Source: Acanthaster planci (taxonomy: Eukaryota > Echinodermata > Asteroidea > Valvatida > Acanthasteridae). Taken from it: DNA of 64,000 nt. Of the stretch, positions 23,101-34,900 are shown piece after piece. The notes under the pieces were generated by a model. That model ran no database searches, was not told where the DNA came from, and worked only from the letters and a program-made list of their open reading frames with translations. The stretch is from assembly GCF_001949145.1 (NCBI RefSeq), contig NW_019091357.1, forward strand, positions 684,235 through 748,234. The letters are read 5' to 3'. Each line of letters starts with the position of its first letter. Within the stretch, counting starts at the first letter, position 1. The translations under genes and the position numbers were made by a program.

Positions 23101-26100
23101 TCTCAGAATTCAAAAAGTAAATTATTCACTAAAAAATCTAAAAGGAATAGAAATTTTCAACATGGCGAGAAGTATTTTGCTAAATCATGGATGGAGATAC
23201 CCCTACACGTGAGAAGATATAACAGTGATTATAATGTACAATTGCGGGTTATTGCAACTGATTTTGTATATGGTTCGTTCATCAACAATTTACTGGTAAG
23301 TACGACCGAATATCCATATATTCGATCAAATTGAAGGTCAAATTTTCAAATAGTTGATTATTCAAATTGACTCAGCCCGATGATCCTTCGGACAGCAGGT
23401 TCAAACTTAGCAGAGAGCTTGTGACATTCATAATGACAAATTCTGTTGTAACTGTCTCCAACCCCATACCCTCACCCCTAAGAGAAAGTTAAAGCTTTCT
23501 GGCCTGTAATCTAACCCAATTACAGGATTATGTTTCAGCAGAGGGCACTGGTATTGACACCCACCTGACAGTTGAGACTGTAGAACACCTTACACATCAA
23601 CACCAAAGCTTCATACTTCATTTTGACATCACCATTAGTCCCTTGAATCGTTTTCTGAAATCAATCAGACGACAAAAAGCTCACAGAACAGAAATTATCA
23701 AAAAATCTAACCACCAAACGCACTAAGCAATATTTTTGGCTCATTGGCTCTCCAAAATCGAGGCCAAAGAAGCTAGAAACAGCAAATGAATTGCAGTTTG
23801 ACTTACCTCAAAACGTTTGGTGAGAGGTTCAGCTAGTGTATCCAGGACCATCTTGATCTCCGTCCATAATTCCTGCGACTTGAATTCATGCCGATACCTG
23901 CAATAGAATTCAAGTCATCAAATCAGGCTTTGATAAAATACGCCGTGTCTGAATCAAATGGCTGTAGCTTACATTAACACACCTGTCTGTAGCAGATAGT
24001 TGTAGCCACTAGCTTCCACAGATGCACATCCTTATTCTCCTGCGGCAACCCAAGCTTTAAGACAAAGCCTGGATCTTACAACATTATCAACACAACCCGA
24101 TTACTGCTTCAACTTGTACAAGGTTAAAATTCCATCAAGTTATTAGCTTCTGACCAACATCCCCACGAGCAAAGATATTGACAAACTGTAGAGCCACCAA
24201 CGTAGGACTGGATAGCTGAGTTGGTAAAGCACCGGTATGGTATTAAGGAGCTCGTAGGTTAAAATCTGGCTTAAGTCAATTTCTTTGTTCATCTTTATAA
24301 TCTTTATAGTGGTAAGCACTCTGCTGTGATAAGGCGTTATTCACTTCCTTGAACTTTTCTGAAGAAGAAAATGCAATGTTTGCATTTCAGTCTTTCTCAG
24401 GTACAGAAATTTCATATTTTTCAACTTCAAATCAGACATAAAATCAGTATTAACCCTAACAGTCCCCAGTCCTCCAACAGGTGAAGGATTGAGGACTGTT
24501 AGGGTTCAGACAGTAGAACACACCCTAGGTATGCTTCCCCCACCTTTTAAAGAGAGAGTGTGCTGTTCTTAAGATGCCATTAACGGTGTTGAAATCTTCA
24601 CTCTCCAACTTGGATTTCATTTCTTCCAGCAACTTGGGCCAGCGATGAGGGAAATCCTCTCTTCCGATTATACCAATTGCTTCACTTAACTGAAGAAAAG
24701 CAAGTTGTAATGAAATGTGTATCACATCTTTCTTGTCTCTTCCAGAACTGTAGTTGAGTTTCCAAGAGTCTTTTACAAGGGCTGTTTACGGGTCTAATCA
24801 GAAGTAACACAATAGAAATATGACAAAGGAATGCTTTGAAGTTAGTCAGTGTCTTTGAATAATTAACTTGTGACTTGGCTGAAGACTAGACGACTTGTTG
24901 TGGCCTTGCAGCCGCCTTCTAGGGATTTATGATGGACTCTACAGCTAAGCCTCTAGCCGGTAACAGGTCAAATGAAGAGTAAGTAAACTACATCCAACTC
25001 AACTGGCTGAGGCTTGGAGAAACATACGAAATACATAGACAAGATTGACGCTGTTTGGTGCAGGGCTGCAGGTGTTATCACTCAAGATTAGAGTAGGACA
25101 AGCTCTGTCTTAGCCATGCTAAACTGCCTAAGGTTACGACTCCTACAGCGCAGAAGACAGTACACCAGCTTAGTGATGTTCCATAAAATCATGCATCCTA
25201 AAGTTGATGTGGACATTGGAGATTACCTTAGTCTACAAGAACCCCCTTCCTCACCCAAACAAATGACCATCCGGCGTTGCAAACTAAACCAATAAGTCAT
25301 ACCATAATCAACATCGCAATCCCATCTTCATTCCTCTTCCCCAAGAAGGCAAGAGAATGGAACAAGTTGCCAGAACAGATCCCTTCAAGAGGCAATATAG
25401 GAGATATTAAAACTACGTTGCAAAGTTATCTGCAGTTGGAACAAGCAACCTCCTCCAGTACTGTTTTGAGTGATGTTCAAGTTGAGCTTTTCAGAGTATT
25501 TCACCAGATCCAGAGTATCTACAGGACAAGGCAGCCAGAAACTACTGACTTCCACAGGTAATACATTATCTCCAGCAGTAGCCACAAATTTAAAAAAATA
25601 GCCACAGACGTCTAAGTAATGACCCCTTATGCAGGAAGATAATGCCCTACAATGATGCTATTAACCACTCACCTGTCTCTGAAGGCTTTCGGGCATATTG
25701 AGCATCAGCTCGACGATCTTGTCTTTGACCAAAGTTCTGTCTGCATCAATGATCTTGTTGGGCTCATCCTCAATCTACAACAGTTCAAAATGAAAAAGAA
25801 AAAAAGAGGAAGTGTTAAGTTGAAAGGCCCTATTGAGAGTATTCCAAGTATGCAAGGCCAGCAGACCTTCAGTGTATTTTGATAATGTGAGGAATCTTTG
25901 AATGTTTTCTTGTCCTAAACGTTACAGCACCTAACAGGATGGGTTTGCCCACAAGTCCAATGCTGGGTAAAACAGAGATTGAAAATTTTGTGCTGGGAAT
26001 TGCTGTGTGCTTTTTGACTGACCACTCTCCAATTGCGCCGCACAAAGTTCTTGAACGTGATGGCGGCGGATGCTCGGATGTCGCTGTCCATCTCATTTTT

Positions 26101-26888
26101 ACTGAGCAACTCCAGAAGAAAGATGGAGTAATTTGCCCGTGCCTCGACTGACTCCAGATAAGATTCGGCTAAGGGATGAAAAATGAAGCAAAAAGACAAA
26201 TACAAATAGTTTCATTCTGCACTTAAACCAGATCCATGTTCAAGGCACTTAACACTGACCTTCAACCTTAAGAATTCTTGCTAAGAACCTTTCCCAGTGT
26301 AGTTATCAGACAACAGCTTTGTACTTAACCTTTCAAGGGGTTTTCAAATTACAAGGACTACTTTTAAAATGTAAGCAGCCCTTCCTTCCTCAATCCTACA
26401 AAACCCTCAAAAACCTCAGGAGAATTTTTGAAAATCTCAAAAAATAAGGATGAACGGTTAAGCGAAAAATGGGATTTATAAGCTTGGTAATGTTGTGAAA
26501 GTTTGACCAAGACACACACATCTTATTTAAATAACAGAGATTTCAAAGTTCAGAGAAACAAGGGTTTTCATACATTGTAGTTTGTGCCTGCATACCTGTT
26601 ATGATACTAGTCAAATTCTATCTGTCCTGACCATTCACAGTACAGTCTTCAGTTGCATGCATCAACTCTCACACAAACTATACATTGTTTACAAGATCTA
26701 TCCCATACTTCCAGTTCAAAGTCCTTTGTTGTGCAGTTTAAGGCATGGAGGATGGAAGGGGGGGTCCAGCAAAGATTCCTAAATGATCTAACCTGCTCGT
26801 CTTTCTGTCACATTGACTGACAGCGTCTTTTGTAAGGAGCTGGCGATGGCATGTAGATCCTGCTGGGTGAGTTCCATTTCTGGAAATT
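13716..26888 (-). CDS. CSE1L: CSE1L / exportin-2 (CAS), complete
   Basis: Exportin-2 is a HEAT-repeat karyopherin that binds importin-alpha with RanGTP and carries it from nucleus to cytoplasm. Coding exons in transcript order (plus coordinates): 26793-26877, 26023-26168, 25673-25774, 24544-24689, 23807-23897, 23565-23654, 22615-22707, 22072-22239, 21481-21610, 20890-20955, 20490-20599, 20105-20197, 19726-19810, 19148-19346, 18507-18610, 18231-18328, 17574-17724, 17238-17437, 16454-16551, 15787-15872, 15424-15505, 14867-15013, 14226-14454, 13716-13805. Every junction keeps phase; the sum is 2889 nt, 962 residues, close to the roughly 970 usual for the family. ATG at 26877 gives [19 protein letters not shown], as in vertebrates, and TGA is at 13718-13716. 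The 5' UTR continues to 26888 and an upstream exon. Confidence 0.97.
15930..16109. repeat. 48-bp minisatellite, about 3.8 copies
   Basis: The unit begins TAGAAATGCTTGACGCTC and contains AAGACGGCTGAGTAAA. It lies in the CSE1L intron between exons 16454-16551 and 15787-15872, about 60 bases upstream of the latter's acceptor. It is open on the minus strand because 48 is a multiple of three, but both exons join in phase without it. Confidence 0.9.
16191..16266. repeat. Degenerate ACCTGATTATCT-type short repeat
   Basis: Five imperfect copies of a 12-19-base motif (AACCTGATATCT, AACCTGATTATCT, ATCCGATTATCT, AACCTGGTTATCT, AACCTGGTTATT) occur in the same CSE1L intron. Confidence 0.7.
16930..17180. 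repeat. CTG/GCT-rich low-complexity tract
   Basis: The intron between CSE1L exons 17238-17437 and 16454-16551 contains about 250 bases of degenerate CTGCTG-type trinucleotide sequence. It keeps an 81-codon plus-strand frame open by composition. No conserved protein is seen in it. Confidence 0.6.
20490..26877 (-). CDS. CSE1L: CSE1L N-terminal half: importin-beta N domain and Cse1 arch
   Basis: Eleven exons cover about residues 1-409. The importin-beta N-terminal domain (RanGTP binding) spans the first three exons, with [20 protein letters not shown] across the second/third exon junction. The hallmark [18 protein letters not shown] is in 24544-24689, together with [28 protein letters not shown] begins exon 22615-22707, and [20 protein letters not shown] is in 22072-22239. 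Exon 20890-20955 encodes [14 protein letters not shown] and exon 20490-20599 encodes [14 protein letters not shown]. These are among the most conserved segments of the family and all are intact. Confidence 0.95.
22926..23381. mobile_element. hAT-like non-autonomous element
   Basis: The left end is TAGGGCTGTGCCGTATATCC and the right end, read inward, starts TCGGGCTGAGTCAATTTG, the usual hAT terminal look. The subterminal DNA is AT-rich with ATTCGAATA-like pieces on both sides. Flanks show an imperfect 8-bp duplication (GATCCATT left, GATCCTTC right). There is no reading frame of note. It lies in the CSE1L intron between exons 23565-23654 and 22615-22707. Confidence 0.65.
24213..24300 (+). mobile_element. 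tRNA-derived SINE
   Basis: TAGCTGAGTTGG (A box, 24213-24224) and AGGTTAAAATCTGG (decayed B box, 24256-24269) are followed by the tail TCAATTTCTTTGTTCATC, identical to the tail at 4592. The promoter pair and shared tail mark it as a tRNA-derived SINE copy. It lies in a CSE1L intron, opposite in orientation to the gene. Confidence 0.7.
24452..24505. repeat. Perfect 14-bp inverted repeat (hairpin)
   Basis: AACCCTAACAGTCC and its exact reverse complement GGACTGTTAGGGTT are separated by 26 or so bases that include CCAGTCCTCC. It lies about 40 bases downstream of the donor of CSE1L exon 24544-24689 in transcript direction. Confidence 0.8.
24990..25560 (+). mobile_element. Non-LTR retrotransposon 3' fragment (reverse-transcriptase C-terminus)
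   Basis: Broken plus-strand frames encode the tail of a jockey/CR1-type reverse-transcriptase ORF: first [20 protein letters not shown] and [18 protein letters not shown] (about 25120-25250), then after a frame break [20 protein letters not shown] and LQSYLQLEQ (25277-25440). The order basic helix, FPK..REWNKLP, then a C-terminal amphipathic stretch is the common end of these ORFs. It is 5'-truncated and frameshifted, hence dead. It lies antisense in the CSE1L intron between exons 25673-25774 and 24544-24689. Confidence 0.75.
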
Positions 26889-28570
26889 CTGGAAAACAAG
26901 TTCAACATAGAATTTCTTCAAAGAATTCAAACCGTTTTACTGATGTACTAGCAACCTTGCATGGACAACTACATAGAATAGAAAAACATTCAGTTTTGTC
27001 AAAACAAAAATAGGACATGTTGGAAGACAAGAATTATCACGATTTTATAAACAGAATATTAAGAGCTTTCTAACTAAGACTGCTCACAACTAACATCGTA
27101 CTGTGACACACGCATGATGCTAAGTTAGGTGAAAGTTATTAACCACGTCAAACCATGGATGACAAACAAATGAGGAATCCTGACAATCCTTTGTCACCTG
27201 CATGTTTATCCTTTGCAACTCCTAAGTTCATTTGATTTAGTCAATTCTGACTGCACTGGGATGAAACATGATTGATGAGTACTCTTGTTGATTATCAGCA
27301 CCTACTATTGGTAAGCCCAACTCACTGGGTTGTCATTGGTCCAATTAACTTGGACGCTACGAATTGCATAGGACATAGTATTAGTAGACCTTAGTAGGCT
27401 CGCAGTGCAAATGACACGACCATGACAACTGATGACTTGTTACTTTAACATAGGCCTATTTAAGTTAACATGTTGAAAATATTTTTTGGGAAAGAGTTCT
27501 ACATACGGACAACACCTGATGCCCCGGTGCACAAACCTATGAAGTATGAGACTTGTCTGAAAAAACTAAAGTGTTTTCTAAGTAGCCTAGGGTGCTTTGG
27601 AATTTTCTTAGCTAAATTTCACTTTTTATGAAATGCTATCACTTTCTGATGGTTGTTCTAACATTTTAAGTGAAAATTAGTGTTGTCTGTATATGGAACT
27701 AACCTTATAGGCCTAGGCCCAACATTAGTTCAACATTTTACTTAGGCTAATGTGGCCTACCATGCCTAGGTAGTAGGTTACACGACATTAATTTATATTG
27801 GCCCAAATAAGCCTTATTGCAAATACTGCATGGGTGATTTTGCACAACGGTAGAAAGGCATTGTGGGGAAGAAAAAGGGGCAATGCCTTTCTATCACTGT
27901 GTAAAAACTCCCATGCAGTATTTGCGATAAGGCTTATGAACAAGTGGTGACTAGTCTTACATGTCTCACTTAGTCTACCACAGCACTATGGCATTACCAT
28001 GACATGCATGATAACTGTGTAGGTCTAGGCCCTAAGCATGCTAAGTCACTTCAACAATGTCTTTCATCATTCATGTCCTTCAGGATAGTTATGTTAGGAA
28101 AGAATTTTTATAGGGGCCTAGGGCCCTATAGCATGTATAGCCTGGGCACTCTCTCTATTCACACATGTATGTAGCCTATGCAATAACAGGGACCACAGCA
28201 GAAAAAAATCCAGACGTTACCGGACACACGCCGTAGACGCGACCGCCAGAGACTGATACAGTGAGAGACTCATCATATCAGTCTCAATTAGTCACTGCAC
28301 TTTCCACTCATACCACTTTTCAACCCTGCTTACAGTTAAATTAAACTTACAAAACAGTTACCACTGTAATACCTCTATCAAACTAAAACTTACAACTAAA
28401 AATGGACGACTTTTTCTCTATGAAAACACACTGATGGTTAATGACACAGGCAAGTACGCTTTTTATGCACATGTAACTTACATGTGACGTACATGGCCTT
28501 CGTATACAATATACATGTACAGTGTACATGTAAACCGTACATGTATGCACGCGCTTTACACTTCCTACCT
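26889..28570 (-). other. CSE1L: CSE1L 5' UTR intron
   Basis: The acceptor TTTTCCAG precedes 26888, so the start codon is in the second exon. The most likely donor is AAAACAG|GTAGGA at 28571/28570. The intron holds a long foldback element (27807-27937) and an ACATGTA-rich tract near 28485-28545. I see no coding exon in it. Confidence 0.6.
27807..27937. mobile_element. Near-perfect foldback element, about 131 bp
   Basis: Arms ATAAGCCTTATTGCAAATAC...AGAAAGGCATTG and CAATGCCTTTCT...GTATTTGCGATAAGGCTTAT pair over about 57 bases around the centre TGGGGAAGAAAAAGGGG. This is typical of a young MITE. It lies in the CSE1L 5' UTR intron, about 0.9 kb from the divergent promoter. Confidence 0.85.
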
Positions 28571-28985
28571 GCTGTTTTCAACGGGCGGCTTTTTTTCAAA
28601 ATCTGCGCAGCCTCTATTTTTCCTCTTTCGATAAAAATCGAATTTATTGGAAACAAAATCTATAGAATGACAATGAGTGATGATAAATAATTTTCTAATA
28701 AATGTAATTAATCTTATATTTAGTTAAGATAAATGAAAATATCATTATTTCTTTTTTTAAGAGAATAATGAAATTCATATTAAACAATCAAATGAAAATA
28801 ATTGTTCGTCAGAATCCACGTGACTTTCGTCCAATCACCATGGTCTAAAGAGACCGCCATCTTGACTTGCACTCTGAGTGGAGAAGAAGAAACTCGCGCG
28901 CTTCACCGGAACTTAATTTCACGAATTAACCATTTTCCGCCGTTGTCCCGTGTTCCGTGGTTGTTCTCCTTACTCCTGAGAAACC
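28571..28985. promoter_or_regulatory. Divergent CSE1L / NUP153 promoter and 5' UTRs
   Basis: The CSE1L non-coding first exon ends (donor) at 28571 on the minus strand, and the NUP153 start codon is at 28986. Between them lie CACGTGAC (28817-28824, E-box/USF type), CCAAT (28831-28835) and CCGCCATCTTG (28854-28864), a textbook YY1 core often found at housekeeping start sites. CpG-rich sequence (CTCGCGCGCTTCACCGG) runs from there to the NUP153 ATG. No TATA box is seen. About 28700-28800 is AT-rich. Exact start sites are not visible. Confidence 0.7.
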
Positions 28986-31900
28986 ATGGCAAGTACGGGT
29001 GGCGGTAAGATGCGCCAAAAACGGTCGCATGGGGCCAGTAAACCGTACCAACGTACCCAACCAAAGGTGAGTTTTCGGGAAGCCACATGTCGTATTCAAC
29101 CTGTAGGCCTATTGCGTGCAAGGAACTGTGCAACCATCGTTTCCCTCGAGGGGCATGCTGTCGCCATTGCTTCGTGACTTGTCTGCATATTAGTGTTGTG
29201 TTGTACTCAATAGTCGAAGTGTTTCTTTGAAGTGTTCTTTCCATTTATATTTTGTTGTGATTTATCTAGGTAGGCCAAGGGCCTATTTTAACTTTTAAGT
29301 GATTTCCCTTTACAAATTATCAGCCTAGACCTTGCCTACACCGATTTTGGGTCAGCTCGTACCCGACAATGCCCGAGTTATGTCGTACCCAAGTTAAGTA
29401 GTACCCTGGTCAACTTTTACCCCAGTCAAGTCGTACCCCATCAACTCGCACCCCATCAACATGATCAACTCGTACCCTAGTCAAGTCGTACCCCAGTCAA
29501 CTCGTACCCCAGTCAACTCGTACCCTAGTCAACTCGTACCCCAGTCAACTCGTACCCCAGTCAACTCGTACTTTCAATGAGGATTAGGCCTACGGTTGTT
29601 TTTTCCCCTTTTTACTAATGATTACAGTTCTGTTTGTTTTTGTTTTCGGTATACGAAAAATGTTTCCTCTCCTTTTGCACTTAATTGTTATACAATCACT
29701 ATTGATTATTTATTGTATTAATGATTACAATACTGTGTTTTTTTATTTTTTGATGTGCGGCCAATGGTAAATGCTAAGGATGGATAAAAAGTGATGGCTC
29801 TATCCCATTCAGAGACGCTCGCTCTTAGTAAATGGATAAACTTTGGGTGCTTTTGAAAAAACAGTTTAGTCAAGGGTGTGACACTGTGAGATTAATTGCT
29901 ATGCGGAGCCTCGGGAGGGTAGAACTAATAAGAAAAATTAAACTTGTGTAGACCGAAACCATGTTTACCCAAGCGATGGGTGGGGTTAGGTTTTACCTGT
30001 GAAAATAGCGGGAATGCATTTTTGTGCCTTCAGGGTAAATGATTGCGATCCATCACATCAACATCCCCTCTTTCCAAACAGCGTTCGTTCTTGATGAGAG
30101 TTTATTTGACTTCTCTAAAGGCGTCATTAACCCAGTTGGCGTATTTCAAAAATAGCTCTTTCTCCCCAAAAGAAGCTGTGACATCAACCATACATGTTCG
30201 ATCAGAGTATATTTACTGATTTTATTAATTCAAATTAATCAAGCTACACAAGCTGACATCAACCATACATGGGGATTTTCTTCAAAATCAGACTGGTAAA
30301 AGGAACTGTATACATGCGTTCAATAAATGTTAGCATCATTGGGAGTACGAGTTGACTTGCGTAAGAGCCAGCCTGGGTACAAATTAACTCGGGTGTGAGT
30401 TGACCTGGGTACGAGTTAACTTGGGTGTGAATTGACCTGGGTACGAGCTGATCTGGGTAAGAGTTAGCTCAGGTACGATTTGACCCATTATGCTACACCA
30501 TGCTTTATTTCTTTGTGTACCCATTTCAACATGTTCAAGTTTTTATGCCTTGGCAAAATATTATGAAAGTTCAAGTTGGAATTGAATTGGTAAAAAGTGG
30601 GAAAAGTTTCATATATGGATGCCAATAATTCTTCCCTACAGTGACTTAGTAGCCATCAGAAAGCAAAGACATGTCCAGAAAGGTTCAATTTATGAGGGAA
30701 AATACCAAGTCGTTTACTGAGAAAACACTTACTGACTTACAATTTTTCAGACCAGTCTCATAGGGTTTGACAACCTGGTGTCAAGTGGCTCTTTCCTAAA
30801 ACGTTTCGTCATCTTTTCCTTGACTTTTTGACTAATATTTGAAGGGCCAGATTAGTTTACTTAACTGTTACTGTTAGAAATTTTTAAAACTTTGAAAATG
30901 CACCCCATGTACCCTGTCGTGCATGTAGGCCTAACATTTTAGAATGTGTTTTTTTTTAAGACTGCTGGCCAATCGTAGTGCAGCTTGTGGTTCATATTCA
31001 ACCATGCATGAAACAGCCATATGAAGGTTATGGCTGCAAACTGGTACAGTTTGGGGGAAAAAAATTCTACTTTTCATCAGTCTGAAGCAGGTCCTGCCTA
31101 TTTAATAAAGGACTTCCTGTTTTTGAGGAAGAAATCCCGAGTGGAATGGTTTGCCAAGTAAGTAAATGTCATAATCTGGATTTGTCTTTGGTTGATGTTT
31201 ATTGTGAGTTGTGTTATTTATCTTTGCAGTCGTTCCTAGATCGAGTTAAGGATCTTGTTACGCCGTCATGGCTGTCCAGTATGTGGAGCAGTGATGCTCA
31301 ACATGAAACCCACACTCAACCTTTCAGCACCAAGGCATCAACCTCCTCGTCAAACTCACTCCCTCCCAGACAGTCCATCCGAGATGGCCAGTACTGTAAT
31401 CCGACAGAAACTGAATCGGAACCGGGCCCGTCTACTAAACTTACTGAAGCAGAAAAAGTATCAGAGCGAGGAGATGAGCAGCTTAACACGCCCGTTCTGC
31501 CATCCTTTGGAGGGCTGTCAGTGCCCGTGAGTACATCAACGCCAATTGACGTTGATGAGGAAATCATTGAAATTGATTCAGGAGAGGGCACTTCAACCCA
31601 GAAAGGTAGGCACTGATGCATACCCAAAGCAAGCATGGATCGTCTTCAACAAGTTTCCATTATCCCATGTGGATATTGTCATTGAGTCAAGTACACGTAC
31701 ATCCAAGTTTACGGAATTTAGCCTTGGTCACTAATGGACCTGTTCATTCCAAGTTTGTTGATTAGCCCTCACCCTCCAGGGTACTTTGGCTAGAAAAACA
31801 TCTCTGCCAAAGTCTGCATCATTTGTCAAAGTGGCTTGCCTGCCCAGTGGAGCAAGGTTCCAACAGGTTGACTTTCCCAAGGCTACATGGCCTGGGAGTC

Positions 31901-34900
31901 TGTGGTTGCGAGTCACCACAAGATCCAACAGTGGCATTGTTCAATGGGACTAGCTCCCATTGTCTCAATATGGCCAGTTTGTTCGGCTGCTGTTAATGTC
32001 CCATTACATCAAAGTGCATCAAACTTTTTCACCTGTTGCACAATGCTGCATCTGGCCAGGGTTAGGGTCGATAGACCAACACAAAAATTCCTCAGGTTGT
32101 ATTCTGTTTAAATTCAGAAGGATGTTCTGAGAGAAAATGTAACCACAGCTGTTTTCAGGTGTTTGAAGGTACCTTTGTAATTCTTCACAAAATCTGTTGG
32201 CAACAAAGTTGGTCAAAAACCTTTCAAACTCTTCTGGTAGGTTTTGAAATATCTGGGTTGGTTAGGGTTTTGTGGACTGAAATAAGGTATTACTGCCGTA
32301 CCTTTGAACACTTCCAATCCTGAAACATTAGAGTACTAATAGTTGATGGCAGAACTTAGCGTAGTTGCTGAAAGAAACTACAAACTTTTTATAGGTGTGC
32401 GTCATTGCAAATACATGCTCTCTTGCAAAAACCTTCTCCATTGTGGAATATGTTCAGAACACAGTAATTTCTGCCAGGTGTATGCCTTGTGCTGAAAAAA
32501 ATGTTCTAAACAGGGAGGCTTCTTAAAAGCTCAGAAGGCTTGGGTCTTTCTTGTGGGAATATTGCTGGGTGTCATTTGAAACATACACACCTTTTGGGGA
32601 ACAGCCAGGTAATTATAAGCATGAGCGTGCTCCTCCAGGAAAGACAGAAAAAGACCATCCCAGCTGGGAATTGGCACGCCATGTTCCAGATAAAGAGGTA
32701 TTCCAAATAAAGGATTGCCCCAAAACTCGGAAGGCTAGGAACTTTCTAAAGGGGAATACAACTATTCATTACTCAACACTCTCACTGTTTCTGATCATGT
32801 GGAACAGCTCTGTCCTTCTGCGTCTGCGCATTCATCAATTATCAGCCCAGTTGAGCTGGGAATAGGCTTAGTGACAGAGAAGAAATGCTCCACATAAAGG
32901 AACTTGTCAACTCTGCTGGATACCCACAAGTCAGAGCACCATAACAGATTTTACTGGTCATTTCCAGTGGGAACACCCCATTTTAACTAGGAGCATGTCA
33001 TAAACGTGACATTCGCCTATCAGGAATGCATTGCCTCGCAGTCTCAGATTAGCAGAAAACACTGTCGTGTTTGAGAAACCTGGTGAAAAAGTTTCTGGTA
33101 TGGTTTCAGCATTCTTAGAAATGTCTCTCACCATGCCAACAAAATGTTCATTTCTCTATCTTTTTCTTTCACTCCTAACGTTAACAGTGGAGGATACGTC
33201 TGAGATCTCAGCTCCACCAAGTGTCGTTTCATCTCTCTATCCCAACCTTGATAAGTTGGAACACCAGCAGAAACTGTCCGAGTCTAACCTTGAACTTCTC
33301 TCAGGTAAACAGACACAGATTTGTTCAGTCATTTAAAACCTAACCCCTCAGCATTTTGTCTAGTAGGCTGATTCAACCTGTCAAATTCCAACACCGTTTC
33401 ACTGCTGGGTGGAGTGTTATTTATGTATTCAACCCGCTTGATTCCAACAGTCCACTTGCTGTATCAGTACACAGCCCAACAAACTCGATAAAGGGTGCTT
33501 TGTTTCACAGACTTGTAGAGACACTCAAGGATAAAGGATGCTTTGTTTTACAGAAATGGGACATAGACATTCCCCAATGCCATCATCTGGTCTCTGGTCT
33601 CACACACCATCCAGCCGGTCAGCAACCACCCAAGTTAGGCCAGCGTCTCCCTTCAACCGACCTCAACAACCTGCCATTAGTACACGCAGGCCAGTGTTCA
33701 ATGCTAGTTACTTCGGCACACCTAGAGGCGTAAGTGACCACGTCCTTGCTAACGATGTCAGTTCGTGCTATGTGGAAAAAATTTAAATGTCTTGCCATTC
33801 TACTTATTGTATGGATAACAAAACTGTCTCCAGAAACAGATTTTTAAAATAAGGCTGCATTCGAATCTGTTGTCTAGGGCTATGTCTAGGTCTTCGCTCC
33901 ATTGGAAATGTGTGGAAATGGTTAGACAATAGACCTAGCCGTAGCTCTGGAAGCCCGTTTCGGACATGGCCTAAGCTGACCAGTGGCTGTAGCCAGTCCT
34001 ATATGGACATGTCTCCTACCCATAGCCAGTTGATTCGGTCTCTATTTTACCCTATCTGCTGTGCCTCATTGCGCCCTCTTGTGTGCATGCACACAGCCCT
34101 AAGTGACATCTGTTCTGCGTCATTTACATCCTGCATCTTGCAAGTCCGACAATAAACAGGCAGGATTATCTCAGGCAGGCTAAAAGAAGTTTGCTGAGTA
34201 CTGTCGGTTCAAATCAAGCTCGACGCCCTTAGGGTGTCATCATGACAAAACCTGTACCAGCAACTGGGGATTCAACCCATTGTGGATGCCAGGCTTCCTA
34301 CCGTGAATCATGCACCTGTTCTGCTATGCTGTCTCCAATATATGAGAATGTTCTCTTTCATCAGTAAGCACTGAAATTGAAAATGAAAACCACAGCCTGC
34401 GGAAGATGTTAACCCTAACCTCGGAGACCTATGTCCTTGAACTCCATGAATCGTGCAAACCATCTTGTAAATGTTTCGAACCATGATTAATAACCAAGGC
34501 ATAAAACCTCAATGAAAACACCAAAATCCAGCACTGTAGTAAAGCAAGGACGACTTTAATTTGCAAAACTAGAAACCTCAAACCTCAGATTTACCCAAGT
34601 TAAATGACTGATGGCAGGGGTTTACAGATTTTGGGTCTTTCAAAATGAAGCAAAGCTTGAATGTACATTTTGAAGATGGTATGTTGTTTCTCACTCTCAG
34701 CTCTCCAAATTGTGTCTTTCTCCAGAGCTTGAGAACGTCGTCATCGATGGAGTCAGCTAGCTCATCTCCCTTCTACCCAGGGAAGACAACCTATGGTGGA
34801 GCGGCAGCTCAAAGATCGGCCACTCTGAAAAGGACAAGAACGTCGCCTTACGAGGTAGGTTGGACTTACGCAGATGGATGAAATCTCATTGATGTTCCCG

